A stretch of 64,000 nt of DNA from Lachnospiraceae bacterium. Lineage in GTDB: Bacteria; Bacillota; Clostridia; Lachnospirales; Lachnospiraceae. The position numbers were made by a program, and so were the translations under genes. This document shows positions 8,461 to 17,793 of this stretch, in pieces; within the stretch, counting starts at the first letter, position 1; each line of letters begins with the position of its first letter. A model generated the notes under the pieces. The model had not been told where the DNA came from, made no database searches, and saw nothing but the letters and a program-made list of their open reading frames with translations. Location of the stretch: the NCBI GenBank assembly GCA_029225065.1, contig JAQXVT010000038.1, positions 1 to 64,000 of the forward strand, in the 5' to 3' direction.

Positions 8461-9009
8461 TTACTGCTCCATCTGCCGTCCCATAAATCCCGCAGCACAC
8501 CTGGCAAGGATCTGCTCGGTCGTGCCCATGGAATGACTGCTGTCACGGCTGCGCAGGATGACCGACCCAATGACATCGCCCTCGCAGAGAATCGGACTGA
8601 TGACCTGAGGATAATTATCGCCCGGATCGTCCCGTGTGATTTTGACGTGGGTGCCGGACGGAGGATTGAGCAGTACGTGCTCACGCTCATTCATGATCGC
8701 CTCGAGCGCCCCGGTCACCGGCGTTCCGACAAGGTCACGCTTCATGCCGCCGGCCGCCGCGATCACCTGATCCCGGTCCGTGATGCAGACACTGTGTCCG
8801 GAAGAGGAGGAAAGCGCTTCCGCGTACTCCTTTGCAAAAGCTCCAAGCTCGCCGATCGGCGAGTATTTTTTTAGAATAATTTCCCCTTCGCGATCCGTAA
8901 AAATCTCGAGCGGGTCACTTTCCCGGATACGCAGTGTCCGTCGGATTTCCTTTGGGATGACGACCCGCCCGAGGTCATCGATTCTTCGTACGATTCCTGT
9001 TGCTTTCAT
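8461..9009 (-). CDS. spoVT: Stage V sporulation protein T (AbrB-type regulator)
   Basis: This 182-residue regulator has an N-terminal AbrB/MazE-like swapped-hairpin DNA-binding domain (MKATGIVRRIDDLGR, VVIPKEIRRTLRI) and a C-terminal GAF-like domain (about residues 55-180, with GHSVCITDRDQVIA). SpoVT is made in the forespore under SigG and tunes late forespore genes. I chose the ATG at 9009 rather than an upstream in-frame start. A GGAGG sequence sits 12 bases before it, and the encoded MKATGIVRRI is the conserved SpoVT start. The gene implies a spore-forming organism. It converges on the TRIC-like gene. Confidence 0.93.
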   Translation of the reverse strand: MKATGIVRRIDDLGRVVIPKEIRRTLRIRESDPLEIFTDREGEIILKKYSPIGELGAFAKEYAEALSSSSGHSVCITDRDQVIAAAGGMKRDLVGTPVTGALEAIMNEREHVLLNPPSGTHVKITRDDPGDNYPQVISPILCEGDVIGSVILRSRDSSHSMGTTEQILARCAAGFMGRQMEQ

Positions 9010-9293
9010 GATTGATCCGTCCTCCAATGTTCAATAAATTTTTACTTTAAGGCCCTTTTTCAGCATGTAAAATAAAGCTGTCTGTGAGGCATTTTTACAA
9101 TATAGCTGTTTTATACTATGAGCAGGCAATAATTGTTCTCTGCGGTTAGTATGTGGAAAATGTGGAGAATTATTCTTAGAAAAGAAATTCGGTGGAAACC
9201 GAAAACATTTTTCAAACACTCTCCAAGAGAAAAACAGAAATGAAACAGAAGGCAAATAAGAGTGGGAAAAGATTGCCCACAGAAGCAGATAAT
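9010..9293. other. Intergenic region upstream of spoVT
   Basis: This A/T-rich gap runs up to the terminator of the GGDEF/EAL gene. I see no gene, no repeat of the families found elsewhere and no promoter I can defend. A forespore SigG promoter for spoVT is expected on the minus strand; CATAGTA near 9115 has the right shape for its -10 element but lacks a good -35. Confidence 0.4.
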
Positions 9294-9346
9294 AAAAAAT
9301 CACTGAGCAGCCAATTCAAATAAATATGGTCTTTCAGTGATTTTTT
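9294..9346. terminator. Rho-independent terminator
   Basis: The 13-bp arms AAAAAATCACTGA (9294-9306) and TCAGTGATTTTTT (9334-9346) flank a 27-nt loop. It lies just downstream of the minus-strand GGDEF/EAL gene and separates it from spoVT. Confidence 0.75.
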
Positions 9347-9406
9347 GTCTGTATAAATTACCTGCATTGTAACGCAGCGCATGGAAATGGCTGTATTCCA
9401 TTCACG

Positions 9407-12400
9407 TCAGCCCTGTGCTTTATCCGCTTGAAACTCCTGAATAATCTTTACCGCCTCCGGATTGATCTGCGGCGGAACCGCGGCCGGTCGGGCCAGGAAA
9501 TATCCCTGCAGATAATCAACGCCGAGCTCGAGTACCTTGCGAATCTCTGCCGGTGTCTCAAGTCCATCTGCGATAATGCGCATATTTCGCTGATGCGCGT
9601 AGGCGACGATGTTGGAGACGATCTGCTGCTTGTCCGGATTGGTGTGAATATTCCTGACAATCGAGAGATCAATCTTGATGAAGAGCGGAGAGAGCTCGAG
9701 CAGGCTTAATTCATTGCTGTAGCCGCTGCCGTAATCGTCGAGTGCAAACATACCGGTAAAGCCAGGCGTATTCCGCTTAATGTCCAGAGAATGCTTGTCC
9801 AGAGATTCCTCCTCTGTGATTTCAACGACGACGTTATTCTGAATCATGGAGAATCGTCTTGCATATTCGTGGTTTTCTTCTTCTGTCATATGCTGGCTTG
9901 CAATCGAATTGAGAAACAGCAGATCGCTGCTGCGCACCAGTCCTTCGCGGAGCAAAGAAAGATAAGCCTGTGAGGCATTGAAGACCGTGATCCGCTCAAT
10001 GTCATGCAGACGTCCCTCAGTACGTGCCAGCTTGAGCACGGTATCCGGAGAGGAGATAGTCGGCAGATTGACGCGCATCAGTGCTTCATATGCTACGGAC
10101 TCGCCAGTTTTGCAGGAGACGATCGGCTGGAAATGGTAATGAATCAGCTCGTCGCGGATCATCTGATCGAATTCCCGATGAATTTGAAGCGTATAAATTT
10201 CCTTGTTGTAGGTACCAAGATCAAATTCGCACAAGCGTCCTTTTTTGGAATGCTTGACCTGATACATTGCAAAATCTGCATATTTTTTCAGAGTATCCGG
10301 AGTTTTTGCATCCTCTGGATACCAGGCAACGCCACCGGAAATGCTTAAATGAAGTTCCTGGCCATCCGGAAGAGGAATGAATCTTTTGGAGAGTTCAGCG
10401 CGGATGTGTTCCAGCACATCACGGAGTTCATTTTGGCTGTTGTAGCCGTAGAAAAACAGATTAAATTCATCCCCGGAGATACGGGAGCAGAGTGTACCGG
10501 GCGGCGTATGCTCAGCAAAGCAAAGTCCGGCCTGACGGATATACTGATCACCAAGATCATGTCCATACGTATCATTCGTATGCTTGAGGTTGTCAAGGTC
10601 AAACATAAGAAAGGCAGCGTGCTTCAGATGTTCCGGTCTGGTAAAGAGCGCTTCACATTCACGCTGGAAGGCACGGCGGTTATACAGTCCGGTCAGAGGA
10701 TCATAGTCACGGTCGTGCTCAATGCGGAGCCGTTCCATCGTGACGGCGGTGACATCTTCTACAAGTCCGACCTGCGCGAGCTCCTCACGTGTGGTCTCAA
10801 AGCGAAGATAACGAACTTCTCCGTGCGGAAGCGTGATCCGATAAACCTCGTCACCGGAGACTGTTGCTGTATGAGGACAGGTATGATCGAAATTCTGCAG
10901 AAGCAATCGGAAACTGTCGGGATTCAGATCAGATGGATTCTGCTGCGGCAGACCGAGCATGGAGAAAAAGTTATCTGTTACAAAGATACTTCGGGTATCA
11001 AACCGTATTTCGTATCCTCCAAGCTCCACACTCGCCATTTCCATGATCCGGAGAAATTTTGTTGAAGCGGTAAGCACATCGCGCGACAGCTGAGTGATCG
11101 CATCGCTGAACTGATCGACTTCCCGGATCCCGGTGCGGGAAAGAACGGGAATCGCATTGCGGTTTGTCTGTGCCTGAGCGACCTCAGCAGAAAGCTTTGC
11201 GATCGGTTTTACCAGATGACGGCTTACGATCAGGCTGGATAAGAGACCGGCTGCGAGCGTGAGCAGGATTGCGAGCACAAGCATCCGAAGTACATGCTCC
11301 GAAAACGCAAACAGCTGATGGGTATTGACGGTTCCGATGAGCATCCACTGTTCGTCAGAAAACGGAGCATTTCGTTTGTAAAAGGTCAGTGACTTCAGTG
11401 CAACGTAATACTCTGTGCCATTTTGAACGGTATAAAAGGAATCTTTTCCGAAGCGCTGTAACGGAAGGAGTGAGTTTGTAAGACTGAGATCCTGCTTTCC
11501 GGATGCAGAGCAACAGACTGCGCTCATCTGAATCGTCGGTCCGGAGAGCTCTGAGCGCGTCGCGCCGAACAGATAAGAACCGGCATCGTCGTTTTGAAGC
11601 TCCTCGGCCGGGAGCAGAGTCTGAAGATAGCTGGTGAGCATCTCCACTCCGAGCACACCATAGACGGTACCATCCGGAAGTAACAGTGGGATAGAGTAAG
11701 CGATGCAGGGATTATTATCACCATCAAGCGTATAGGAGGAGGTAGTCCAGCGTCCGTAGTCGGAAGCACTCAGCTTACCGCCATCCTGAAAGGCTTTCTG
11801 GAAAACGGGATAATAAAACGAAGCAGAGCCAGAACCATTGTAGGAAAAGGAAGGTGCCCAGCTTTTATCCGTAGAAATTCCGGTTGCACGGACGGTGGCG
11901 GCGGAAGCGCGCTCAAGCAGCAGATCGTAGTTGCGGTCAGAGGCAGGAGACGTGGGATCCAGATCCCGGATATAAATACCGGGAAGAGAGGAGCCGTGCG
12001 CTGTCTGATCGAGATCCCGGGTATTCAGCACAAGAAAGATTCCTGTTATATTTTTACGACGCAGTTGGGCGATAAGATTGGAACTTACCTCCTGCAGCAG
12101 CGGAAATGCCGAATCACTGTTCGTACTGAGCGTGTCAAGGCTGATCTTTCCGCTTTTTTCAAGCTCAAGAAAGACAGTCTGGATTTTCTGTGAAAGAGCA
12201 TCCAGATCCTGATTTTTAATCATAATATTTTCAAGATAGCTGCTGCGGTTTTCCACCTGTTTTTTGAGAATATCCGTGGCATTCGTATTAAGCTGCTGCG
12301 AGACATTGCTCAGGTAAAGCGTAATGGACAAAAGAATAAATTCGACACCAAGTACCAGAAGCATAGCCAGTAAGGTGGTACGGAAAATGGATTTTCCATT

Positions 12401-12409
12401 TCTGTTCAT
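9407..12409 (-). CDS. Membrane GGDEF/EAL c-di-GMP signalling receptor
   Basis: This 1000-residue protein has TM1 at about 11-34, an extracytoplasmic sensor resembling a double Cache fold (35-370), TM2 at about 374-396, a HAMP-like linker (397-445) and a PAS-like region (450-560). GGDEF follows at 570-735 and EAL at 745-985. The synthase signature is SGDEF (645-649) rather than GGDEF, so cyclase activity is uncertain. The EAL domain keeps EALMR (775-779), N834, E863, DD 891-892, K912 and QGY (968-970), but the usual AEGVE reads ADGLE. It may therefore be a c-di-GMP phosphodiesterase. Its gene follows an orphan solute-binding lipoprotein by 42 bp, suggesting the lipoprotein presents a ligand to the sensor domain. 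Confidence 0.88.
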   Translation of the reverse strand: MNRNGKSIFRTTLLAMLLVLGVEFILLSITLYLSNVSQQLNTNATDILKKQVENRSSYLENIMIKNQDLDALSQKIQTVFLELEKSGKISLDTLSTNSDSAFPLLQEVSSNLIAQLRRKNITGIFLVLNTRDLDQTAHGSSLPGIYIRDLDPTSPASDRNYDLLLERASAATVRATGISTDKSWAPSFSYNGSGSASFYYPVFQKAFQDGGKLSASDYGRWTTSSYTLDGDNNPCIAYSIPLLLPDGTVYGVLGVEMLTSYLQTLLPAEELQNDDAGSYLFGATRSELSGPTIQMSAVCCSASGKQDLSLTNSLLPLQRFGKDSFYTVQNGTEYYVALKSLTFYKRNAPFSDEQWMLIGTVNTHQLFAFSEHVLRMLVLAILLTLAAGLLSSLIVSRHLVKPIAKLSAEVAQAQTNRNAIPVLSRTGIREVDQFSDAITQLSRDVLTASTKFLRIMEMASVELGGYEIRFDTRSIFVTDNFFSMLGLPQQNPSDLNPDSFRLLLQNFDHTCPHTATVSGDEVYRITLPHGEVRYLRFETTREELAQVGLVEDVTAVTMERLRIEHDRDYDPLTGLYNRRAFQRECEALFTRPEHLKHAAFLMFDLDNLKHTNDTYGHDLGDQYIRQAGLCFAEHTPPGTLCSRISGDEFNLFFYGYNSQNELRDVLEHIRAELSKRFIPLPDGQELHLSISGGVAWYPEDAKTPDTLKKYADFAMYQVKHSKKGRLCEFDLGTYNKEIYTLQIHREFDQMIRDELIHYHFQPIVSCKTGESVAYEALMRVNLPTISSPDTVLKLARTEGRLHDIERITVFNASQAYLSLLREGLVRSSDLLFLNSIASQHMTEEENHEYARRFSMIQNNVVVEITEEESLDKHSLDIKRNTPGFTGMFALDDYGSGYSNELSLLELSPLFIKIDLSIVRNIHTNPDKQQIVSNIVAYAHQRNMRIIADGLETPAEIRKVLELGVDYLQGYFLARPAAVPPQINPEAVKIIQEFQADKAQG

Positions 12410-12451
12410 GCAAGAAAACGATCCTTTCCAAGAAGATGCGAAAAACAGGGA

Positions 12452-13894
12452 TCACCCCTCAAAGGACTGCAGCTGCTTGAGTGTATCCTGATACCAGGCT
12501 TCGAAGTAATCGTCGGAGAGGAATTCCTCTGCAGCCTCTTCAAAGCTCTGACCATTTGCAGTCCGTTCTTCGATGGTTGTGCGGTCTGCGAAGGCGAGAT
12601 CACTCATGCAATATTCCAGAACCTGTCTGGCATCTTTTCCGGTCCCGAATGCTTTGGTTGTATACATTTGATTAGTATTTACCGTGTCAACTGCTTCCGT
12701 AAGGATACTGTCCATGGAATCGGAGAGTGAAGATGCGTTTTTGTGGATAATGTCCATGTCATTTGCTTCCTTTGTAACCGGAAGATAGCCGGAGCCGACC
12801 GAGAAGGAAATATTATGTTCCGGAGCAGTAAACCATTTCAGGAATTCTACGCATGCTTTGACGGTAGCTTCATCCTCTGTTTTGGTTACGACCATTCCTG
12901 CACCCTGCTGTACGGCGTAGTCCTCGCCGCCTTCAAATTTCGGGCAGGGCAGTACCTTTAAAGAGATCTCGTGGCTTTCTGCGTCATCCTGGTTGACCTG
13001 AGTCGGGAAGTACGTGGCACTGGAAGTTGAGCCGACGTATCCGATGATGTTTCCGGTCTTGATGTCATCACTGCGGAAACGGCCGGAAGAAGCAAAATAT
13101 CCCTTTACATAAGGAACATAGTAGTTGTCCCAGAGCTTCCGTATGATATCCTCATCAAAGTTCAGCACCATTTTTCCATCTTTCACATCAAAAATCTGGC
13201 AGCCAAGCTGTCTTGCACCGAGCAGCAGATAGTTGGCCATCGCATCGCGTCCGAACAGTGCGCGGCCGTCGTCCTTTTCCGGTGTCTGCTCATCCGTCCA
13301 GTTGTAATAAAGCTCTGCTGTTTTGACGAGGCCTTCCATTGTGGCGAGATCGTCGTAGGAAGCGCCGGTTGCTTCTGCAAATGTATTCCAGTCCGTGTCA
13401 TTGAGGAAAAGAAGCTCGGTGGATTTTGCAACCGGGAAAATCTTTATACTTCCGTCACCGGAAAAATCGCCCTCATCGAGGTAATTGTCAATATAAATGG
13501 AACGATCCTCATCGGTGAGATAGGGGGAAAGATCCATGACGAGTCCCATCTGGTCGATGGTATAAGCCGTATCCGCGTAGGCGGAAAAAATATTCGGCAT
13601 TGGGGATGCTCCGACCTCACCATTTGCGGAAGCAAGCACGTTTGTCTCCAGGTCGTTTACCGTACCCTGGCTGTGGCCTTCTATGGTGATGCCGGAGGAT
13701 TTTCCGACCGTTTCATTGAATTCAGATACCAGCTGATTGAATGTCTCAAGCTGATCGCCATTGTAATACGTCCATACGGTAATCGTAACGGGATCTGCAG
13801 AAGCAGTTTCTTCTGGTTTCTGAGAACAGCCGGAAACAGTGGTCAAAAGCAGTGCAGCCGCCAGAAGACCGGCGGAATGTTTTGATGAAATCAT
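12452..13894 (-). CDS. Extracellular solute-binding lipoprotein (sugar-type SBP)
   Basis: This 480-residue family 1 solute-binding protein has a lipoprotein signal. It has a basic N-terminus, a hydrophobic stretch and the lipobox VSGC, giving lipidation at C23. The mature part opens with VTITVWTYYNGDQLETFNQL, typical of carbohydrate-binding SBPs of ABC importers. No permease or ATPase gene is next to it. Instead the next gene in the same direction, 42 bp away, is a GGDEF/EAL receptor, which argues for a sensing role rather than transport. The start has GAAGGGAG upstream. Only 107 bp separate it from pncB on the same strand, so partial co-transcription is possible. Confidence 0.88.
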   Translation of the reverse strand: MISSKHSAGLLAAALLLTTVSGCSQKPEETASADPVTITVWTYYNGDQLETFNQLVSEFNETVGKSSGITIEGHSQGTVNDLETNVLASANGEVGASPMPNIFSAYADTAYTIDQMGLVMDLSPYLTDEDRSIYIDNYLDEGDFSGDGSIKIFPVAKSTELLFLNDTDWNTFAEATGASYDDLATMEGLVKTAELYYNWTDEQTPEKDDGRALFGRDAMANYLLLGARQLGCQIFDVKDGKMVLNFDEDIIRKLWDNYYVPYVKGYFASSGRFRSDDIKTGNIIGYVGSTSSATYFPTQVNQDDAESHEISLKVLPCPKFEGGEDYAVQQGAGMVVTKTEDEATVKACVEFLKWFTAPEHNISFSVGSGYLPVTKEANDMDIIHKNASSLSDSMDSILTEAVDTVNTNQMYTTKAFGTGKDARQVLEYCMSDLAFADRTTIEERTANGQSFEEAAEEFLSDDYFEAWYQDTLKQLQSFEG

Positions 13895-14001
13895 AAAAGA
13901 CTCCCTTCTTAATAGAAAAGCAAAACAGAGATTGCTTTGCGGGTTGATTCAGGTAAAATCAGACGGTGACGCAAAATGACCGCCTGTCTGGCACTTGTTT
14001 C

Positions 14002-15471
14002 TCAGGACAGTGACAGTGCTTCGCGCCCCATCTGCTCCAGCAGATCACTCTTAATATGATGCAGCTTTTTGGAGAGGTCGACGTAAACCTTGTGCGGATT
14101 TGCAAGACGTCTCGTTTCATCCCAAAGCGTTTCTTTTTCACGGATGCAGATATCGCGGATTTCCATGACGGAAGGAGAGGTATAGACGCACTTGCCGCCA
14201 AGGAAGACTGGGACAAGCATTTCACGTAAGGTGTAGGACCCACCCTTGATCTTCGTCTTTTTCCAGGTCTCAAGCGGATCGAAGATGATCAGATCCTGCT
14301 TCGGATCGTACACCTCGTCCACAAGGCAGATCAGGTCTGCACGGATTTTTCCGGTCTTTTTGTCGTAGATACGAAGGATTTTTTTGTTGCCCGGGTTCGT
14401 GATTTTCTCTGAGTTCTCAGAGAGCTTGATCTTCGGGATGAATTCACCGGTCTTTTCGTCGAGTACAGCGGCAAGCTTGTAGACGCCGCCAAAAGCCGGG
14501 CAATCCTTGGAGGTAATCATGTTCGTGCCGACACCCCAGGAGGTGATCGCTGCGCCCTGGGTCTTCAGGCTGTCAATCAGATACTCGTCGAGGTCGCTTG
14601 ATGCGGAGATAATTGCATCGGTAAATCCGGCTTCATCGAGCAGCTTGCGTGCCTGCTTGGACATGTAGGCAAGATCTCCGCTGTCGAGGCGGATGCCGTA
14701 GCCTTTGAGCTCCATGCCGGCCTCACGCATCTCTTTGAAGACGCGGATTGCATTTGGAACGCCGGAGCGCAGGGTGTCATACGTATCGACAAGCAGCAGG
14801 CAGGCATCCGGATACAGCTCGGAATACTTTTTAAAGGCAGTGTATTCATCCGGAAAGCTCATGATCCAGCTGTGTGCGTGGGTACCTTTTACCGGCACAT
14901 CGAAAAGCTGTCCGGCCAGGACGTTGGAAGTGCCGATGCAGCCGCCGATCATGGCAGCGCGTGCACCGTAAACGCCGGCGTCCGGTCCCTGTGCGCGGCG
15001 CAGACCAAATTCCATGATGCCGTCCCCGCGTGCTGCATGGACAACACGTGATGTCTTAGTGGCAATCAGACTCTGGTGATTGATAATATTTAAAATAGCG
15101 GTTTCGACAAGCTGTGCCTGCATGATCGGTGCGATGACCTTCAGGAGCGGCTCGTACGGAAATACGACGGAGCCCTCCGGGATTGCCCAGATGTCGCCCT
15201 CAAACTGGAAATTCCGGAGATAATCAAGAAATCCCTCATGGAAAATTCCAAGGCTTGCAAGATACGTGATATCTTCTTCAGAAAAATGAAGATTTTTGAT
15301 ATAATCGATGACCTGATCCAGTCCGGCAGCAATTGCATAGCCGTTATCGCATGGATTTTTGCGGTAAAATGCGTCGAAGATCACGGTCTCAGAAGACTTA
15401 CTTTCGTAATAGCCCTGCATCATTGTAAGCTCATACAGGTCTGTCAGTAAGGTAAGATTTAATGTACTCAT
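14002..15471 (-). CDS. pncB: Nicotinate phosphoribosyltransferase
   Basis: This 489-residue enzyme of NAD salvage converts nicotinate, PRPP and ATP to nicotinate mononucleotide. Recognisable family segments are LLTDLYELTMMQGYYES at the N-terminus, EFGLRRAQGPD, VPVKGTHAHSWIMSFPDE and YGIRLDSGDLAYMSKQAR. The ATG at 15471 is preferred over an in-frame GTG at 15483 because the GTG is part of the GGAGTG ribosome binding site itself. A SigA-type promoter lies about 100 bp upstream. Length is normal and the reading frame intact. Confidence 0.94.
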   Translation of the reverse strand: MSTLNLTLLTDLYELTMMQGYYESKSSETVIFDAFYRKNPCDNGYAIAAGLDQVIDYIKNLHFSEEDITYLASLGIFHEGFLDYLRNFQFEGDIWAIPEGSVVFPYEPLLKVIAPIMQAQLVETAILNIINHQSLIATKTSRVVHAARGDGIMEFGLRRAQGPDAGVYGARAAMIGGCIGTSNVLAGQLFDVPVKGTHAHSWIMSFPDEYTAFKKYSELYPDACLLLVDTYDTLRSGVPNAIRVFKEMREAGMELKGYGIRLDSGDLAYMSKQARKLLDEAGFTDAIISASSDLDEYLIDSLKTQGAAITSWGVGTNMITSKDCPAFGGVYKLAAVLDEKTGEFIPKIKLSENSEKITNPGNKKILRIYDKKTGKIRADLICLVDEVYDPKQDLIIFDPLETWKKTKIKGGSYTLREMLVPVFLGGKCVYTSPSVMEIRDICIREKETLWDETRRLANPHKVYVDLSKKLHHIKSDLLEQMGREALSLS

Positions 15472-15568
15472 ATGGATAAACACTCCTTTGTGTCTGCAGC
15501 CGCCGGAAACGACAGCTGGTTAATTACATGCGGTGTACTTCTGGGACAGAAAACACAGCATTACTTAT

Positions 15569-15598
15569 AGTATATCATATCTGGCAGAATTTTGTGAA
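15569..15598 (-). promoter_or_regulatory. Promoter for pncB
   Basis: On the minus strand TTCACA (15593-15598) and TATACT (15569-15574) are separated by 18 bp. The position suits transcription of pncB and possibly of the genes after it. Confidence 0.5.
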
Positions 15599-15739
15599 AA
15601 ATAATAAAATATCTTTGCCGGACGGTGGCAAAATAAAGAGTATAAAGTGTCTGTTAAAAAGATGTAAAGATATTGACATGCAAAATGACAGCATGGTAAA
15701 CTTTTGAAAAGAACACAGCGAGACTGAGGGTGTGAAAAA

Positions 15740-17458
15740 ATGTACAGAAGCGGAAAGAAGAAATGGATATTGCCCCTGCTCGTATTTTTGATCGGAACAG
15801 GAATTCTGAGCACAACGGTATCTATAATAAGAAGCAACAAAAATGAGCAGACCCGGGAGGAAGCCAGGCTTTGCGCCATGACATATGCAGAGCGAATGAA
15901 AGGCGATCTGCTGGAGGGAATCGGAGTCACGGCGACCTTAGAGCAGATCCTGATCAGCGAAAATGGAAGAATTACAGGCTTTGAGCAGGTAGCGCAAAAT
16001 GTGATGATGGACTGTGTCAAGAGTATTCAGCTTGCACCGAATGGTGTTGTGACGCAGGTTTATCCGGAAGAAGAAAAGAAAGCCGAAGAGATCGATTTGC
16101 TGCATGATGAAGACAGAGGCGAGATTTCGCGGTATGCAAGAGATCATGATGTGACAGTTGTGCAGGGACCGTTTGAAGTGGAGCAGGGCAGATATGGACT
16201 TGCAATTCGAAATCCGGTCTATCTGAAAAAGGGCGGAGAAAGTACCTTCTGGGGCTTTGTGACTGTGATTATCCGGGTGCCGGAAATCTTTTCGGATTCC
16301 GCAAAAGCACTTTCTGAGGTTGGTTATGCTTATCGCTTATCAAAGACAGTCTCGCCAACGGATGAGGCCAGCCAGATTGTAGTGGATTCGGAAGAGGAGC
16401 TAAAAGAGCCGGTTGAATGTACGTTTGAGATTGGAGCTGAACAATGGAAGCTGGAAATAATGCCGGAGAGCGGCTGGTACAGCAGCAGCGGCTGGCTTGA
16501 GGCGCTGATCGGTGGTATGGTGATTGTACTGCTTGTGACGGGACTGACCGCGGTGCTTCTGATTTTCGACGAGCACAGGAAAACATTTAAGCAGCTTGCT
16601 GTGACCGATGCCCTGACCGGCATTTACAACCGCCATGGCTTCGATGAGCAGATGGCACGCTGCCTGCGGCAGAACCAGAATCGCTCCTGCATCGGTGTGC
16701 AGTTTGATATTGATGATTTTAAAGGTATCAATGATGTGTATGGGCATGCCGTCGGCGATCTGGCATTGCAGAAGCTTGCAGAGAGCATGCAGAGCTTTTT
16801 TAAGGGAAATGTGGTACTGGGACGAAACGGGGGAGACGAGTTCTGCATTTTTCTGCCGGACTGCACGGTGGAAGCAGTGGAGCAGAAAATGGAGAAGTTT
16901 ACCAAACAGAAGCGGATGGTTGTATATGAAGGTCAGAAAATTTTCTTCAGTATTTCGCTTGGCTATGCGGAGTATCCGAAGTATGCGAAAAATCCGGTTC
17001 AGCTGATGCATTGTGCGGACGCGGCCCTCTATGAAGTGAAGCTGCGTGGTAAAAATGGCTGTCTGGCCTATCAGGAAGGCTTCCGCATGGAGATCCGCAC
17101 ACAGCTGGGCTTCGCCTTAAAGGACGTTTCGGAGCATCTCCCGGCTGCGTTCATCATCTACAAGGCCGATCCTGAAAATGATGAGATCCTCTTTGCGAAT
17201 CATGAACTGATCCGTCTCGCAGGCTGCAGTGATCTGGATGATCTGCTGAATTATACTAAGAAATACTTCCACAATCTGATCCGGGAAAATGAGCGGGAAA
17301 CCGTAGAGCGGAGCATCTGGCATCAGATCGCAGAGGGCGATTTTAACGATTACGTCTGCTTTCACCTGAAAAAAAAGACGGCACGAGCCTCCGGGTCCTC
17401 GACCACGGCCGGATCGTGGAAAATGGACGGTATGGAAAGGTGTTTTATGTGCTGCTGA
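15740..17458 (+). CDS. CHASE-GGDEF diguanylate cyclase, C-terminus frameshifted
   Basis: The open frame codes 572 residues: TM1 about 9-29, an extracytoplasmic CHASE-type sensor (40-235, with IQLAPNGVVTQVYP), TM2 (about 252-276), GGDEF (285-440, intact GGDEF at 364-368) and a C-terminal PAS-like region. It is a likely active cyclase making c-di-GMP. At codons 544-546 the gene contains a run of eight A. Beyond it the encoded sequence becomes atypical. The alternative frame instead reads DGTSLRVLDHGRIVENGRYG, then KVFYVLLMDGELL, and stops at 17502. That matches the end of a PAS fold. The true product probably extends to 17502 and is broken by the A-run, or restored by slippage. Confidence 0.82.
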   Translation: MYRSGKKKWILPLLVFLIGTGILSTTVSIIRSNKNEQTREEARLCAMTYAERMKGDLLEGIGVTATLEQILISENGRITGFEQVAQNVMMDCVKSIQLAPNGVVTQVYPEEEKKAEEIDLLHDEDRGEISRYARDHDVTVVQGPFEVEQGRYGLAIRNPVYLKKGGESTFWGFVTVIIRVPEIFSDSAKALSEVGYAYRLSKTVSPTDEASQIVVDSEEELKEPVECTFEIGAEQWKLEIMPESGWYSSSGWLEALIGGMVIVLLVTGLTAVLLIFDEHRKTFKQLAVTDALTGIYNRHGFDEQMARCLRQNQNRSCIGVQFDIDDFKGINDVYGHAVGDLALQKLAESMQSFFKGNVVLGRNGGDEFCIFLPDCTVEAVEQKMEKFTKQKRMVVYEGQKIFFSISLGYAEYPKYAKNPVQLMHCADAALYEVKLRGKNGCLAYQEGFRMEIRTQLGFALKDVSEHLPAAFIIYKADPENDEILFANHELIRLAGCSDLDDLLNYTKKYFHNLIRENERETVERSIWHQIAEGDFNDYVCFHLKKKTARASGSSTTAGSWKMDGMERCFMCC

Positions 17459-17511
17459 TGGATGGGGAGCTGCTGAAGGAGAATTTTGAGGGGAAGATTT
17501 GAGAGACAGAT

Positions 17512-17540
17512 AAAGCAGGCGGATTGGGAATATCCGCTTT
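17512..17540. repeat. Small palindromic repeat copy
   Basis: GCGGAT (17519-17524), TGGGAAT loop and ATCCGCTTT (17532-17540). The first arm is shifted by a small insertion (AAAGCAG precedes). Same family as 4492-4516. It follows the GGDEF gene. Confidence 0.7.
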
Positions 17541-17549
17541 GAAAAGTGG

Positions 17550-17595
17550 AATTGTCAGCCGGGGTAAAAGCTTCAGCCCCGACTGACAATTTTTG
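17550..17595 (+). terminator. Terminator of the CHASE-GGDEF gene
   Basis: AATTGTCAG (17550-17558) pairs with CTGACAATT (17583-17591), reinforced inside by GGGG/CCCC, and is followed by a short T run. It lies 48 bp after the proposed restored stop at 17502. Confidence 0.8.
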
Positions 17596-17642
17596 TATTT
17601 CATAAAATTCAGAAAAAATGAGACTTTTTTGATTCCTTACAC

Positions 17643-17672
17643 AAAAAAAGAGATACTCATCTGAGTATCTCT
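17643..17672 (-). terminator. Terminator of tRNA-Gln copy 1
   Basis: The 11-bp stem AGAGATACTCA/TGAGTATCTCT has a 2-nt loop region and, on the minus strand, is followed by a T-tract. It begins 4 bp after the tRNA 3' end. Confidence 0.85.
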
Positions 17673-17676
17673 GAAG

Positions 17677-17749
17677 CAGGGCTACCAGGATTCGAACCTG
17701 GAAAATGACGGAGTCAGAGTCCGTTGCCTTACCGTTTGGCGATAGCCCT
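17677..17749 (-). tRNA. tRNA-Gln (anticodon CUG), copy 1
   Basis: On the minus strand the cloverleaf begins AGGGCTATCGCCAAACGG and ends GGTTCGAATCC then TGGTAGCCCTG. The acceptor arms AGGGCTA/TAGCCCT pair fully. The anticodon stem ACGGA/TCCGT holds the loop CTCTGAC, giving anticodon CTG for glutamine. The discriminator is G, and CCA is not encoded. Sequence identity is complete with copy 2 over the mature tRNA. Confidence 0.95.
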
Positions 17750-17793
17750 TCATTTCTTATTGATATTGAGCGCCGTGACTCTCAACACGATGA

